From positions 1-22,758 of the IMG/VR virus record IMGVR_UViG_3300014050_000156: a DNA stretch of 22,758 nucleotides; one strand, 5' to 3'. Below are positions 8,250-15,012 of this stretch, in pieces. The notes under the pieces were generated by a model. The model did not search any database. It was not told the origin of the DNA and saw only the letters and a list, made by a program, of their open reading frames with translations. Position 1 is the first letter of the stretch, and every line of letters starts with the position of its first letter. The DNA is from a virus. The translations under genes were made by a program, and so were the position numbers.

Positions 8250-9127
8250 TCGCCGTATACGTCAGCAATAATTTTTGTTAAATGAATTTCTCCATCAACT
8301 CTGGCATAAAATTTACCCCATTGCATATCTGCACGTTTAAGCACCCCGTATGCGAGGGGTGCTGGTAACCCATCAGACCTAAGACGATAAGCAAAACGCA
8401 CCAACGTACTTGAACGGTCAGAACCTTTTAATGGTCCTTCAGCCAACATTCGATACGTATAAGGATTCAACACCGTTTTTGCAACCTCTAAAGCCATTGC
8501 TTCTGTGTCCGTATTGAAAACAGCAGGCTGTTTGGGAACGTACAATTCGGCTAAAGGCTCTAACAAACTTGTTGACGTTCTATTATTTGTTGCATCAACA
8601 ACAAACTTTTCAAGCGATATCGGATTATTATTTCCATCCAGCATAAAACGTTGTTTATTTAACTCAAATAACGCACCAGGATAAGGTAGGCGTACATAGT
8701 TGCCATAACCTGACGCAACTTCTTGTTTGGGATTTATTTCTTTTGCTGGAACTTTAACTGCTGCATGGGCGGCGAGTAAAGCTCGCCGCATAATTTTTGC
8801 GTCCACAGGTGCTTCAGCAAACACCCAAACATGGAAACCTTTAACAGTTTGCTCAACCCAACTTTTGATATTTTTTATTTGCAAAGCTAGTTGCAAATTT
8901 AAAGCCTGGTCTATGTCGTTTACATCAATATCTGAACACCCCCACCAAACAGTACTGTTTTCCATCATTGGGTAAATACCAATATATTCTTGACCCCATA
9001 AATGTTTTGTGAACGAACCAAGAGTAACAGGCTGTTTAATACAGCCACCTTCCCATGAACCATACACATCTGTGCGACCCGCGAACAGTTCGGCAAATAA
9101 TTGTGTTGTATTAGAATTGTTGTCCAT
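8246..9127 (-). CDS. Archaeo-eukaryotic-type primase (PrimPol-like)
   Basis: 293 residues. The catalytic fold is marked by LFAGRTDVYGSWEGG, IGIYPMMENSTVWWG, then CSDIDVND with metal-binding Asp66 and Asp68, then KGFHVWVFAEAP (His99) and a later strand with EINPKQ. This order is typical of the AEP superfamily and resembles the primase of TOTE-type elements and of phage prim-pols. The C-terminal ~75 residues (GSDRSSTLVRFAYRLRSDG, QWGKFYARVDGE) look like a PriCT helical domain. It would synthesise primers and possibly short DNA for the helicase next door. The start overlaps the helicase gene by 17 nt; the end overlaps rusA by ATGA. No DNA polymerase gene lies in the window. Confidence 0.85.
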   Translation of the reverse strand: MDNNSNTTQLFAELFAGRTDVYGSWEGGCIKQPVTLGSFTKHLWGQEYIGIYPMMENSTVWWGCSDIDVNDIDQALNLQLALQIKNIKSWVEQTVKGFHVWVFAEAPVDAKIMRRALLAAHAAVKVPAKEINPKQEVASGYGNYVRLPYPGALFELNKQRFMLDGNNNPISLEKFVVDATNNRTSTSLLEPLAELYVPKQPAVFNTDTEAMALEVAKTVLNPYTYRMLAEGPLKGSDRSSTLVRFAYRLRSDGLPAPLAYGVLKRADMQWGKFYARVDGEIHLTKIIADVYGE

Positions 9128-10169
9128 GAAGATTTCTTAAATACTGTTTGGGCAAATCACCATTATGCAACGGTGTTAATTTGCCGGTTGCTAAGTCTAT
9201 TTCATAATCAATATCATCAACAAGTTGACCCGCTGGACGTTTGTTTTTCAACAAACTTACAGTCACCGTGTATTCGTGAATACGCAAATTATAACGCAAC
9301 TCATCTAAACGTTCAATAAGTCGTTCAGAATGTGCACGGTCAAGTTTAAGATTTAATTCATTTATTTCAGCGATAATAGAATATTTTTTGCGCCTAACAC
9401 CAATAATAGAAGTTGCTTGTTGTTCGCCACCATAAGCACCCGAAGACATACTCAGTTTTTTGCCTTCATCACCTGAACCACGCGAAGTTTGATGCAACAC
9501 CAACATTGGTATGTCATGTCTTCTACCAAATGATTTCAAAAATGTTGCTTTATCTGGCACAGTTTCACCAGCATCCACCAAGTCAAGATAGTCAACAACT
9601 ACAAGGTCGGGTATTTGACCCCACACATCACACACTTCATTGTATGCGCGTTCCATATCAAGAGCATTTAAAGGCTGGTCAAATACAGTTAAGTTTGGGA
9701 AATCTTCTTCAGCCGTCTGTCTCAATAAATCAATGGCTTCTTGGTCGTCAGACGCAACACGATGTTCAAGTTCTCGTGCATCAATGTTGTGTCTAATGCA
9801 CGTTAATTTAGTCAAAATAAGTTGACGTGGTTCATCCGGAATAAACAAGGCCACATGTTTATCGCGATTAAATTGCAACGAATGCAACAACATTAAAGTT
9901 TTACCACCATGCGAATAGCCAATCATCATCGCTAATTCACCAGACGCAATGCCTCGCATCTCCGTATCTATTTGTTGCAACCCTAAATGAATTCGTTCTT
10001 GTGGACTTTGAGCCCAACGAACAAACGAATGTGCAGCTTCAGCCAAAGGTTCATACATTCTGTATTCTGTAGGTGGGCTTACAGTTAGAGGGTCAGGCAC
10101 CTCATCTGGAGTTGCCTGACCCTCTACCGTATTCCAACCCGCAGAAATTTGTTCTGCGGTCAATTTCAT
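9111..10169 (-). CDS. DnaB-like replicative helicase (RecA-fold ATPase)
   Basis: 352 residues. Walker A is GYSHGGKT (84-91), an acidic IPDEPR loop follows, and Walker B is LVVVDYLDL with Asp193. LHQTSRGSG and a QATSIIGVRRKK stretch sit where DnaB-type motifs H3/H4 are expected. An N-terminal DnaB primase-interaction domain is missing: only ~60 residues precede the ATPase fold, so this is a short phage-type helicase. It likely forms a hexamer that unwinds the fork. The TAATG junction with the upstream gene and 17-nt overlap with the primase gene suggest coupled synthesis of a primase-helicase pair. Confidence 0.88.
   Translation of the reverse strand: MKLTAEQISAGWNTVEGQATPDEVPDPLTVSPPTEYRMYEPLAEAAHSFVRWAQSPQERIHLGLQQIDTEMRGIASGELAMMIGYSHGGKTLMLLHSLQFNRDKHVALFIPDEPRQLILTKLTCIRHNIDARELEHRVASDDQEAIDLLRQTAEEDFPNLTVFDQPLNALDMERAYNEVCDVWGQIPDLVVVDYLDLVDAGETVPDKATFLKSFGRRHDIPMLVLHQTSRGSGDEGKKLSMSSGAYGGEQQATSIIGVRRKKYSIIAEINELNLKLDRAHSERLIERLDELRYNLRIHEYTVTVSLLKNKRPAGQLVDDIDYEIDLATGKLTPLHNGDLPKQYLRNLHGQQF
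10086..10126. repeat. 14-bp perfect inverted repeat inside helicase gene
   Basis: TAGAGGGTCAGGCA (10086-10099) and TGCCTGACCCTCTA (10113-10126) are exact complements around a 13-nt loop. It lies about 45-85 nt into the helicase coding sequence, in the codons for VEGQATPDEVPDPLTV, before the ATPase domain. Confidence 0.85.
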
Positions 10170-10606
10170 TATCGTGTTCTTGGTGCCCAGTAAGCTTTAT
10201 CGGCATCAACGGCTTTGAACCAAGGCCGTTTAGGGTTAACAGACAAACCGTCACGATTGTCGTACACCTTAGTTACACCATCGCGCTTACATGCTTTGAT
10301 AAGCCAATCTGGCAAATCACCATGTTGTTTTCCAACAATCTGCAACGACCCAATTTCACGGCCTTGAGAACCGTTTTCGGAATTACCCGAAATAGTCGTT
10401 GCATTAAATGTTTCTTTTGCCATTTCATAAATTTTTGCATCGTTTGATGTTGATTGTGCGTCAATTGATTCAAAAATAATTTCTTTTACACTTGTAAACA
10501 AAGCAGCAAATTCTCCGAGTTTCAAATCGGTTTCTGCTGTTTTGTCAACCAAATCAGCCGCAATTTTGGCGGCAACTTGGGTAATAATTGCTCTATCTTT
10601 ATCCAT
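10169..10606 (-). CDS. Unknown replication-associated protein
   Basis: 145 residues. The N-terminal half is helical (IITQVAAKIAADLVDKTAE); a low-complexity Asn/Ser/Gly linker follows at ~75-88. The C-terminal ~55 residues (QHGDLPDWLIKACKRDG, VYDNRDGLSVNPKRPWFKAV, ending YWAPRTR) are rich in Trp, Asp, Arg and Pro and look like a discrete conserved module that I recall from actinophage replication regions. AGGAG lies 7 nt before the ATG. Placed between a Cas4-like nuclease and the helicase, it may be a loader or ssDNA-binding accessory, but that is only context. Confidence 0.7.
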   Translation of the reverse strand: MDKDRAIITQVAAKIAADLVDKTAETDLKLGEFAALFTSVKEIIFESIDAQSTSNDAKIYEMAKETFNATTISGNSENGSQGREIGSLQIVGKQHGDLPDWLIKACKRDGVTKVYDNRDGLSVNPKRPWFKAVDADKAYWAPRTR

Positions 10607-11441
10607 TGTTATCTCCTATTTCGTTGTCGGGCTCACTTATGTGAGCCCCTTTGCATATTGACCACCATGGACACCAGCGTTGCGAACACAGGTAATGTTG
10701 GTCATTTATTAGCCAACGTTCATCCGTTGGCGAATCCTTATCTTTCATCATAGCACATGCTGTCGCAACAGCTGATGCAGCTTGTTTAATAACAAAATCA
10801 AAATGCGCTTTAGTGCGATTCACCGAAACAATTTGACCATAATGATTATTGACTCTTATCATTACACCAAATTTAAAAATAGAATCTTCACGCAACACCC
10901 CAAGTTTTGCTCCAGCATAACTATAAATAGAAGACTGAATATCTTGAGTTTGTTTTTCTAAAATAGAATATTTACGGGCAGCTGTTTTCCAATCCCAAAT
11001 ACCATTTTCATGCAAATAATCCATAGTCCCTTCAAACCACAATTCCATACCATTTACCAATGTGTTAGTTGGTACAGCAAAAGGCACTTCTGAATTACCA
11101 CCAATAGGGACTTTAGGGTAAATGTCTTTAACCCAAGCTTCTGTTAAACCCAACACATGGTTATGCCATGAATCAGGATTTACATTAGTGTGGTTTACAC
11201 CAACACTTTCAAGTTCTTTAAATTTAATAAGCGAAATTTCGGGGGCATCTTTTACGGACACACCTTTAGCTAACACAGCTTCAATGCCCGCGTGCACAGC
11301 AGTACCAATAGCGGCACTATCGTTTTGCGTTTTAAACTCGGGTTGCACGACTGCAAGTCGTGCTCTTTCCGGACACAACAACATATCTTTCAACCAGGAT
11401 TGTCTAACAAAAACCCTGTTTGTTTCTTTGTCAATTCTCAT
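10599..11441 (-). CDS. Cas4/RecB-like PD-(D/E)XK exonuclease with Fe-S cysteines
   Basis: 280 residues from the ATG at 11441, chosen because AAGGAAGGG sits 4 nt upstream; an in-frame start 12 codons earlier lacks this. Four cysteines fit an iron-sulfur cluster clamping the two ends: Cys23 (LLCPERARL), then Cys252, Cys257 and Cys263 (CSQRWCPWWSIC). Nuclease motifs are GTAVHAGIE (His50), FEGTMDYL (Asp141) and IWDWKTA (Asp150, Lys152). Cas4/AddB-type enzymes degrade DNA ends; in phages they serve recombination. There is no CRISPR array or cas1/cas2 here, so a CRISPR role is unsupported. Confidence 0.86.
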   Translation of the reverse strand: MRIDKETNRVFVRQSWLKDMLLCPERARLAVVQPEFKTQNDSAAIGTAVHAGIEAVLAKGVSVKDAPEISLIKFKELESVGVNHTNVNPDSWHNHVLGLTEAWVKDIYPKVPIGGNSEVPFAVPTNTLVNGMELWFEGTMDYLHENGIWDWKTAARKYSILEKQTQDIQSSIYSYAGAKLGVLREDSIFKFGVMIRVNNHYGQIVSVNRTKAHFDFVIKQAASAVATACAMMKDKDSPTDERWLINDQHYLCSQRWCPWWSICKGAHISEPDNEIGDNNG

Positions 11442-11634
11442 TAGACCCTTCCTTAAACCGTTTCTGAACCTTACCACGCCGACCCTTCGGTTGGCGTGGT
11501 ACTTCTTCTTGTGTACGTCCCCCCGCTATCAGGTCTCCGCTGCCCCCCTGAAGGGGGATTATATAAAAACACATTTGTGTACGGTCTGTCAAGGATTTAG
11601 GTTCAACACCAATACCCCACACTACATTCGCCAT
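11431..11634 (-). CDS. Possible 67-aa basic protein (doubtful)
   Basis: An ATG at 11634 opens MANVVWGIGVEP..., with GGTGG upstream, overlapping the end of the transglycosylase gene by 13 nt and the start of the nuclease gene by 11 nt. The C-terminal half is Arg/Lys-rich (PRQPKGRRGKVQKRF). The DNA holds two strong inverted repeats: 11473-11500 (about 12 pairs on the plus sense) and 11543-11557 (C5/G5 around TGAA). These raise the alternative that this is a noncoding spacer with processing or attenuation hairpins. Gene spacing in the operon argues for coding; composition argues against. Confidence 0.4.
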   Translation of the reverse strand: MANVVWGIGVEPKSLTDRTQMCFYIIPLQGGSGDLIAGGRTQEEVPRQPKGRRGKVQKRFKEGSNEN

Positions 11635-12152
11635 GGAAGCCACCCATTACCGTGTTTTTCATTAGCATAAAGCCATATTAAACGCGCTGACAACAAGTTA
11701 ATTCGAGGCTGAAACAACTGTTCACAGTTCTCCAACACCCCAAAAGCCTGCAAGTATCCAGACGGATACAAATCAGATGGTTTACACCAAAAAGCATTAA
11801 TTTGCATAAGGCCATACGAACCACCATTTGGGTCTTCGCTATAATGAACAGCCGTATAACAACGAGATTCTCGGTGCATAATTTGGTCAAGCATTGCCAA
11901 ATCTTTTTCTTGCCAACCTGTGTCAGCAGCCAACTGTGCCCATTGAGGACATAACATATTATTTGGCAATTTAATAATATCTTTTGGTACAATAAAAACA
12001 GGCTCAACCGGCTCAACAACCACATCAAAAGATGTGGTTGTTTCATTAGGTGGTCTTGGAACAGCGTTGCTGTAATTTGCAAGTTTAGGCGGTGTCAAAA
12101 ACCAAACAACACCCGCAACACATACAGCACCTATAATAAATCGTTTCAACAT
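11622..12152 (-). CDS. Membrane-anchored lytic transglycosylase/lysozyme-like protein
   Basis: 176 residues. Residues ~5-19 (FIIGAVCVAGVVWFL) form one N-terminal membrane segment or signal anchor after two basic residues. A Pro/Val-rich spacer follows to ~65. The catalytic-type domain shows IMHRESRC with Glu95 as candidate acid, then GGSYGLMQIN at ~110-119, the order seen in SLT/goose-lysozyme folds. It should act outside the membrane on glycan strands. AGGAG precedes the ATG; a 9-nt gap separates it from WhiB. Its place in an early-type operon rather than beside the M15 peptidase is odd. A perfect 12-bp stem with AAAA loop lies in its codons at 12015-12042. Confidence 0.8.
   Translation of the reverse strand: MLKRFIIGAVCVAGVVWFLTPPKLANYSNAVPRPPNETTTSFDVVVEPVEPVFIVPKDIIKLPNNMLCPQWAQLAADTGWQEKDLAMLDQIMHRESRCYTAVHYSEDPNGGSYGLMQINAFWCKPSDLYPSGYLQAFGVLENCEQLFQPRINLLSARLIWLYANEKHGNGWLPWRM
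12015..12042. repeat. 12-bp perfect hairpin inside transglycosylase gene
   Basis: AACAACCACATC (12015-12026) and GATGTGGTTGTT (12031-12042) pair exactly around AAAA. The codons encode the Thr/Ser/Val spacer between membrane anchor and catalytic domain, where sequence is likely free to vary. Confidence 0.85.
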
Positions 12153-12161
12153 TTTTGACTC

Positions 12162-12458
12162 CTAATCAAATAGACGTTTTCTGGGTTTACGTTCAGAACC
12201 AAATACAACACCACCCCAAACACCTATACAATGATGTTTGTAAGCAAAGTTGTAACATTCTTTTTGAACTTTACATTCACTGCAAATTTGTTTAGCGTTA
12301 TAAACATTTGTGCCAGGACCACTAGGAATTTTACCTTTAGAAACCGCAGGAAAAAACCATTCACTGGGACAATTTTTGCAGTTAGCATTAGCATAAATAG
12401 GTGTTAACTCATCAAACATTTCTTCACTAAGTATTTGTTCATGTTTTGTTTTATCCAT
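12162..12458 (-). CDS. WhiB-family iron-sulfur transcription regulator
   Basis: 98 residues from the ATG at 12458, which shares a TGATG junction with the upstream gene. The WhiB signature is complete: a first Cys (27 or 30), CSECKVQKEC (Cys59, 62, 68), the GVWGG turn at 79-83, and a basic C-terminal tail (RKPRKR). WhiB proteins bind a 4Fe-4S cluster and the primary sigma factor; phage copies are known to repress host whiB2 or block superinfection in mycobacteria. The first cysteine is part of an extra CxxC (Cys27, Cys30), so the exact ligand is uncertain. This is the clearest marker of an actinobacterial host. Confidence 0.93.
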   Translation of the reverse strand: MDKTKHEQILSEEMFDELTPIYANANCKNCPSEWFFPAVSKGKIPSGPGTNVYNAKQICSECKVQKECYNFAYKHHCIGVWGGVVFGSERKPRKRLFD

Positions 12459-12670
12459 CACCAACCACCCATTTCTATAAATGATTTACCACCAATATCC
12501 CAACCTGCGTCGCGAAGCAGTTGCGACATTATCTCGCAACCAGCTTCACGAACATAAGAACGGAACAGTTCTTCTATGTCTTCCAACGCAATTGCTTGCA
12601 TCACACCTTTGAGGTGTGGCATACATTGTTCTGCGTCACTTAATTCAAACCCAACGCTTATTGCTGTCAT
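12458..12670 (-). CDS. Unknown 70-aa protein
   Basis: Begins MTAISVGFELSDAEQ and ends FIEMGGW. The sequence is acidic and helical, without a recognisable motif. GGAGAT lies 4 nt before the ATG, a strong ribosome site. Its TGA shares a base with the WhiB ATG, so the two are likely translated together, which may mean this is a partner or regulator of the WhiB protein; that is inference from context only. Confidence 0.72.
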   Translation of the reverse strand: MTAISVGFELSDAEQCMPHLKGVMQAIALEDIEELFRSYVREAGCEIMSQLLRDAGWDIGGKSFIEMGGW

Positions 12671-12680
12671 GATATCTCCT

Positions 12681-12755
12681 TTAGTGTTTTGTGATTTGGT
12701 TAATCATGAATATTGTTGCTGCAATAAACACGATTACTCCGATTGTGAACGTCAT
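12681..12755 (-). CDS. 24-aa single-span membrane miniprotein
   Basis: The peptide is MTFTIGVIVFIAATIFMINQ followed by ITKH. About 17 consecutive hydrophobic residues form one membrane helix, with a short basic end. AAAGGA lies ~6 nt before the ATG, and the start forms an ATGA overlap with the upstream gene, so it has both a ribosome site and coupling. Stop is 10 nt before the next gene. Possible roles include membrane targeting or a superinfection or holin-like function, none shown. It is too short for most gene finders. Confidence 0.6.
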   Translation of the reverse strand: MTFTIGVIVFIAATIFMINQITKH

Positions 12756-12922
12756 GGCATTTCCTTTATTTGTTCTTTCAACCATACCGTGCATCTTTCG
12801 GCCCATAAATTTATTTCAAACAATTCATCATCATCGTATGGGCGACCTGGCGATTCATAATCGCCAAGTGTTTCTTGTAGATAATCAATTAATCCAAGTA
12901 TGTCATTTTTTGTTGTTGTCAT
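12752..12922 (-). CDS. Unknown 56-aa acidic protein
   Basis: Reads MTTTKNDILGLIDYLQETLG and continues with YESPGRPYDDDELFEINLW, ending in EQIKEMP. AAGGA lies upstream of the ATG. It overlaps the preceding gene by 20 nt and the following miniprotein by ATGA. The Trp/Leu-containing amphipathic C-terminus suggests a helix-rich protein. A perfect 8-bp stem with a 3-nt loop lies at 12848-12866 in its codons. No family recognised. Confidence 0.65.
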   Translation of the reverse strand: MTTTKNDILGLIDYLQETLGDYESPGRPYDDDELFEINLWAERCTVWLKEQIKEMP

Positions 12923-13103
12923 TTGTTTTTTCCTTGTCTATGTGTTCAACGACATCACGGAACTTGGTTGCGTAACGATTGAAAATAATATTTATTTCTT
13001 GGTCCGTAAACACAACACCCTTATCTGCGAACACAGAAACAAATTCATTAATGACATTAGTTTGTTTAACTTCATTATCGTATTCTTTTGTTTTGTCACT
13101 CAT
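12903..13103 (-). CDS. Unknown 66-aa charged protein
   Basis: Begins MSDKTKEYDNEVKQTNVINE and ends in the polar KTNDNNKK. The centre (VFTDQEINIIFNRYATKFRD) is an amphipathic helix pair. GAGGAG lies just upstream of the ATG, which overlaps the preceding stop as ATGA. Nothing in the sequence reveals a function. Confidence 0.7.
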   Translation of the reverse strand: MSDKTKEYDNEVKQTNVINEFVSVFADKGVVFTDQEINIIFNRYATKFRDVVEHIDKEKTNDNNKK

Positions 13104-13387
13104 TGATACTCCTCAACTTCTACATGTTCTTTGTTGTAATATCTACCTTCAATCAGGTAAATATGTCCATCAAGACGCAACATATCTAACCTAATTTTTG
13201 TTTCACTCATTTTCAATCGGTCATCAGACCTAGCACACTCAACAAGCGTCAAACCATGTTCTGAATTAGAAATACGTTCAAACAACTCCCGCATATGCAA
13301 ACTGATGGTTTCCAACATATTTAATTTATTTACATATTGCCGATGATAATGTTTTGCATCAGTATAATTTTTTACTTTAATAATCAT
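13100..13387 (-). CDS. Unknown 95-aa protein
   Basis: Begins MIIKVKNYTDAKHYHRQYVN. Helical from ~10 to 70 with ETKIRLDMLRLDGHIYLIEG near the C-terminus, which has the spacing of a recognition helix followed by a beta wing (a possible winged-helix DNA-binding fold). This is weak and based on pattern only. A TAATG junction links it to the preceding gene; the next gene starts at its stop by ATGA. Confidence 0.68.
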   Translation of the reverse strand: MIIKVKNYTDAKHYHRQYVNKLNMLETISLHMRELFERISNSEHGLTLVECARSDDRLKMSETKIRLDMLRLDGHIYLIEGRYYNKEHVEVEEYQ

Positions 13388-13800
13388 TACACATCACTTT
13401 CTATCCCAATTTCATTTTGAAGCCGAGCTGTAACACGCTCAACAGTTTCATCAATTGCACCCACAGTCACATTGTTGATAGCCCGTTGCAACAAAGTATT
13501 AAAACGCGCATCATCCATCAACATCCCAACAACTTGAGTTTTGATAGAATCAACAAGATATGTATAATTAATATTGTTTGCAATTGCGCCATAAAGATTG
13601 TTGCCGAATGGTGAATCTTCCAACAATTTTTCCATAATTGACTGACCGATATCAGAAGCCAACCCATTTGCAATCATCAAATCCACCCTATTTTGAGTAT
13701 TTGCGTCCACAATTGCAGCAACTTCCGAAACCATTCTTCCATAAGATTCAACATCAACCTCAAACCTAACTTCACCTTCTGATTGAATTCTAAACGGCAT
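13387..13800 (-). CDS. Unknown 137-aa helical protein
   Basis: Starts MPFRIQSEGEVRFEVDVESY, then is almost entirely helical, with segments rich in Asn, Val and Ala (IVDANTQNRVDLMIANGLA; AINNVTVGAIDETVERVTAR). The first ~20 residues look like a beta hairpin. A perfect AAGGAGGT ribosome site, inside the upstream small gene, precedes its ATG, the best Shine-Dalgarno seen in the window, so this protein is probably made in quantity. An oligomeric or coiled-coil role is possible. No family recognised. Confidence 0.75.
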   Translation of the reverse strand: MPFRIQSEGEVRFEVDVESYGRMVSEVAAIVDANTQNRVDLMIANGLASDIGQSIMEKLLEDSPFGNNLYGAIANNINYTYLVDSIKTQVVGMLMDDARFNTLLQRAINNVTVGAIDETVERVTARLQNEIGIESDV

Positions 13801-13946
13801 TACTTACCTCCTTGTTTATTTAAATAAATTTCATACACAGCTAAATCCACAAAAATTTTTTCCCAATTTTTATCTTTACGAGCAACCTTGCGACGCAACT
13901 TTTTGCGTCGCTTATGATTAAGGCCACCATTTTTCTTTTTAGACAT
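13800..13946 (-). CDS. 48-aa very basic protein
   Basis: Starts MSKKKNGGLNHKRRKKLRRK, so about half of the first 25 residues are Lys or Arg; the remainder (NWEKIFVDLAVYEIYLNK) is an amphipathic helix. GGGAG precedes the ATG. It overlaps the amidotransferase gene by 8 nt and the next gene by TAATG. The Arg/Lys codons at 13890-13911 form a perfect 9-bp hairpin. It could bind nucleic acid, or be a lysine-bearing substrate for the adjacent amidoligase; the second idea is only suggested by proximity. Confidence 0.68.
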   Translation of the reverse strand: MSKKKNGGLNHKRRKKLRRKVARKDKNWEKIFVDLAVYEIYLNKQGGK

Positions 13947-15000
13947 AAACACTCCCATCAATTTTTGGTACATCAACTAAACCATTTTTAACGCCATACC
14001 TAGACGACTGTGCATCACCCCAATAGAAATAACTTTGACCATACTCGTAATGTTCCCAACAATTACAAGTATCACCACCACAAGCCATACATTTTCTACA
14101 CTCACCACAATGAGTCGCAGAAAACTCATCAAGAGGGTCATAAAAATACATAGCACCACAATTGTGACACGTAGCTTTAGCTGGCAAATCAGGCAAATAT
14201 TCAGTAAAAGTTTTAATAACCTCAAGAGTTATACCATCCGGATACAACTCATCTTCCAAATACTCTTGAACCTCATTCCAATTATTGTCATCATAATCAT
14301 CAACTTCAGCCAAAGAAGCTTGCTGTGGTAAACTTAAATCATCATCCCATCCATCACCATAATAATCATCACTCAACCAAGCAGACTTATATGACGAACC
14401 ATAACCATGCGCATAACCGCTGTAAGCGTTATACGATGTGTACGTAAAAGTTTTGTATGAAGAATTAGAAAACCAAACGTCATCAACCCAATGACCCAAA
14501 GACTCATTAATTATGTAATAATCAAATTTAGTATTAGGGTCAGCAGACAAAATAACAATTTTGTTACCAGCAGCCCATTCGGCTACAGCATCAAAATCCG
14601 CTTGATTATCTAACGCTTGCACACCACCAATAGCTGGCAAAACTAACTCTGCAAACATACGAGTATCAGAACGATTATCGTTAGCTGGCATAGCCAACGG
14701 CAAAATGCCGTTGTGCGCAAGCACAGCTTTACCATCATTAACAACAAAAGGATGACAATTATCAATATTTGTTGTTCCATGAGTAGCAATCCTGAAATGC
14801 CACAAAGCAACACCAGAATACGTTTTACGCAAATCCTCCCATCTCAACCACAATTTACCAAAATCCATATCCTTATCATGAATAATCCCAAAATGAGTAT
14901 GAATAGCAAAACCAAAACCATCAGGATTACTGATAGCAGCTTTTTTTGCATGCTCATACTTCAACTCAGCATTTTCTTTAATAAAAGTTAACAAACACAT
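13939..15000 (-). CDS. Class II glutamine amidotransferase with cysteine-rich tail
   Basis: 353 residues. An Ntn-hydrolase GATase starts at Cys2 (MCLLTF), exposed after Met removal as the nucleophile. Other family residues are NPDGFGFA (25-32), WHFRIATHG (Arg70, His74, Gly75), NCHPF (81-85) and LAHNG (Asn97, Gly98), which bind glutamine and form the oxyanion hole. The catalytic domain ends near ~175. A Tyr/Ser/Asp-rich linker (~180-235) leads to a C-terminal zinc-binding region with eight cysteines: 278, 281, 298, 301, 304, 307, 312, 314. It would release ammonia or transfer an amino group from glutamine. It follows the amidoligase gene by 12 nt, with AAAGG before the ATG. That family pairing was noted in comparative genomics of amidoligases by Iyer, Aravind and colleagues; the substrate is unknown. 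Confidence 0.87.
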   Translation of the reverse strand: MCLLTFIKENAELKYEHAKKAAISNPDGFGFAIHTHFGIIHDKDMDFGKLWLRWEDLRKTYSGVALWHFRIATHGTTNIDNCHPFVVNDGKAVLAHNGILPLAMPANDNRSDTRMFAELVLPAIGGVQALDNQADFDAVAEWAAGNKIVILSADPNTKFDYYIINESLGHWVDDVWFSNSSYKTFTYTSYNAYSGYAHGYGSSYKSAWLSDDYYGDGWDDDLSLPQQASLAEVDDYDDNNWNEVQEYLEDELYPDGITLEVIKTFTEYLPDLPAKATCHNCGAMYFYDPLDEFSATHCGECRKCMACGGDTCNCWEHYEYGQSYFYWGDAQSSRYGVKNGLVDVPKIDGSVYV

Positions 15001-15012
15001 AAAATTACCTTT

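Noticed and set aside
10599-11441. Cas4-like nuclease as evidence of a CRISPR system
   Set aside because: No repeats, cas1 or cas2 in the window; free-standing Cas4/RecB-like nucleases are ordinary phage recombination genes.
14035-14331. Plus-strand frames antisense to the amidotransferase and amidoligase genes (also 15070-15630)
   Set aside because: Ile/Thr/Asn-rich shadows of AT-rich minus genes, with no ribosome sites or recognisable motifs.
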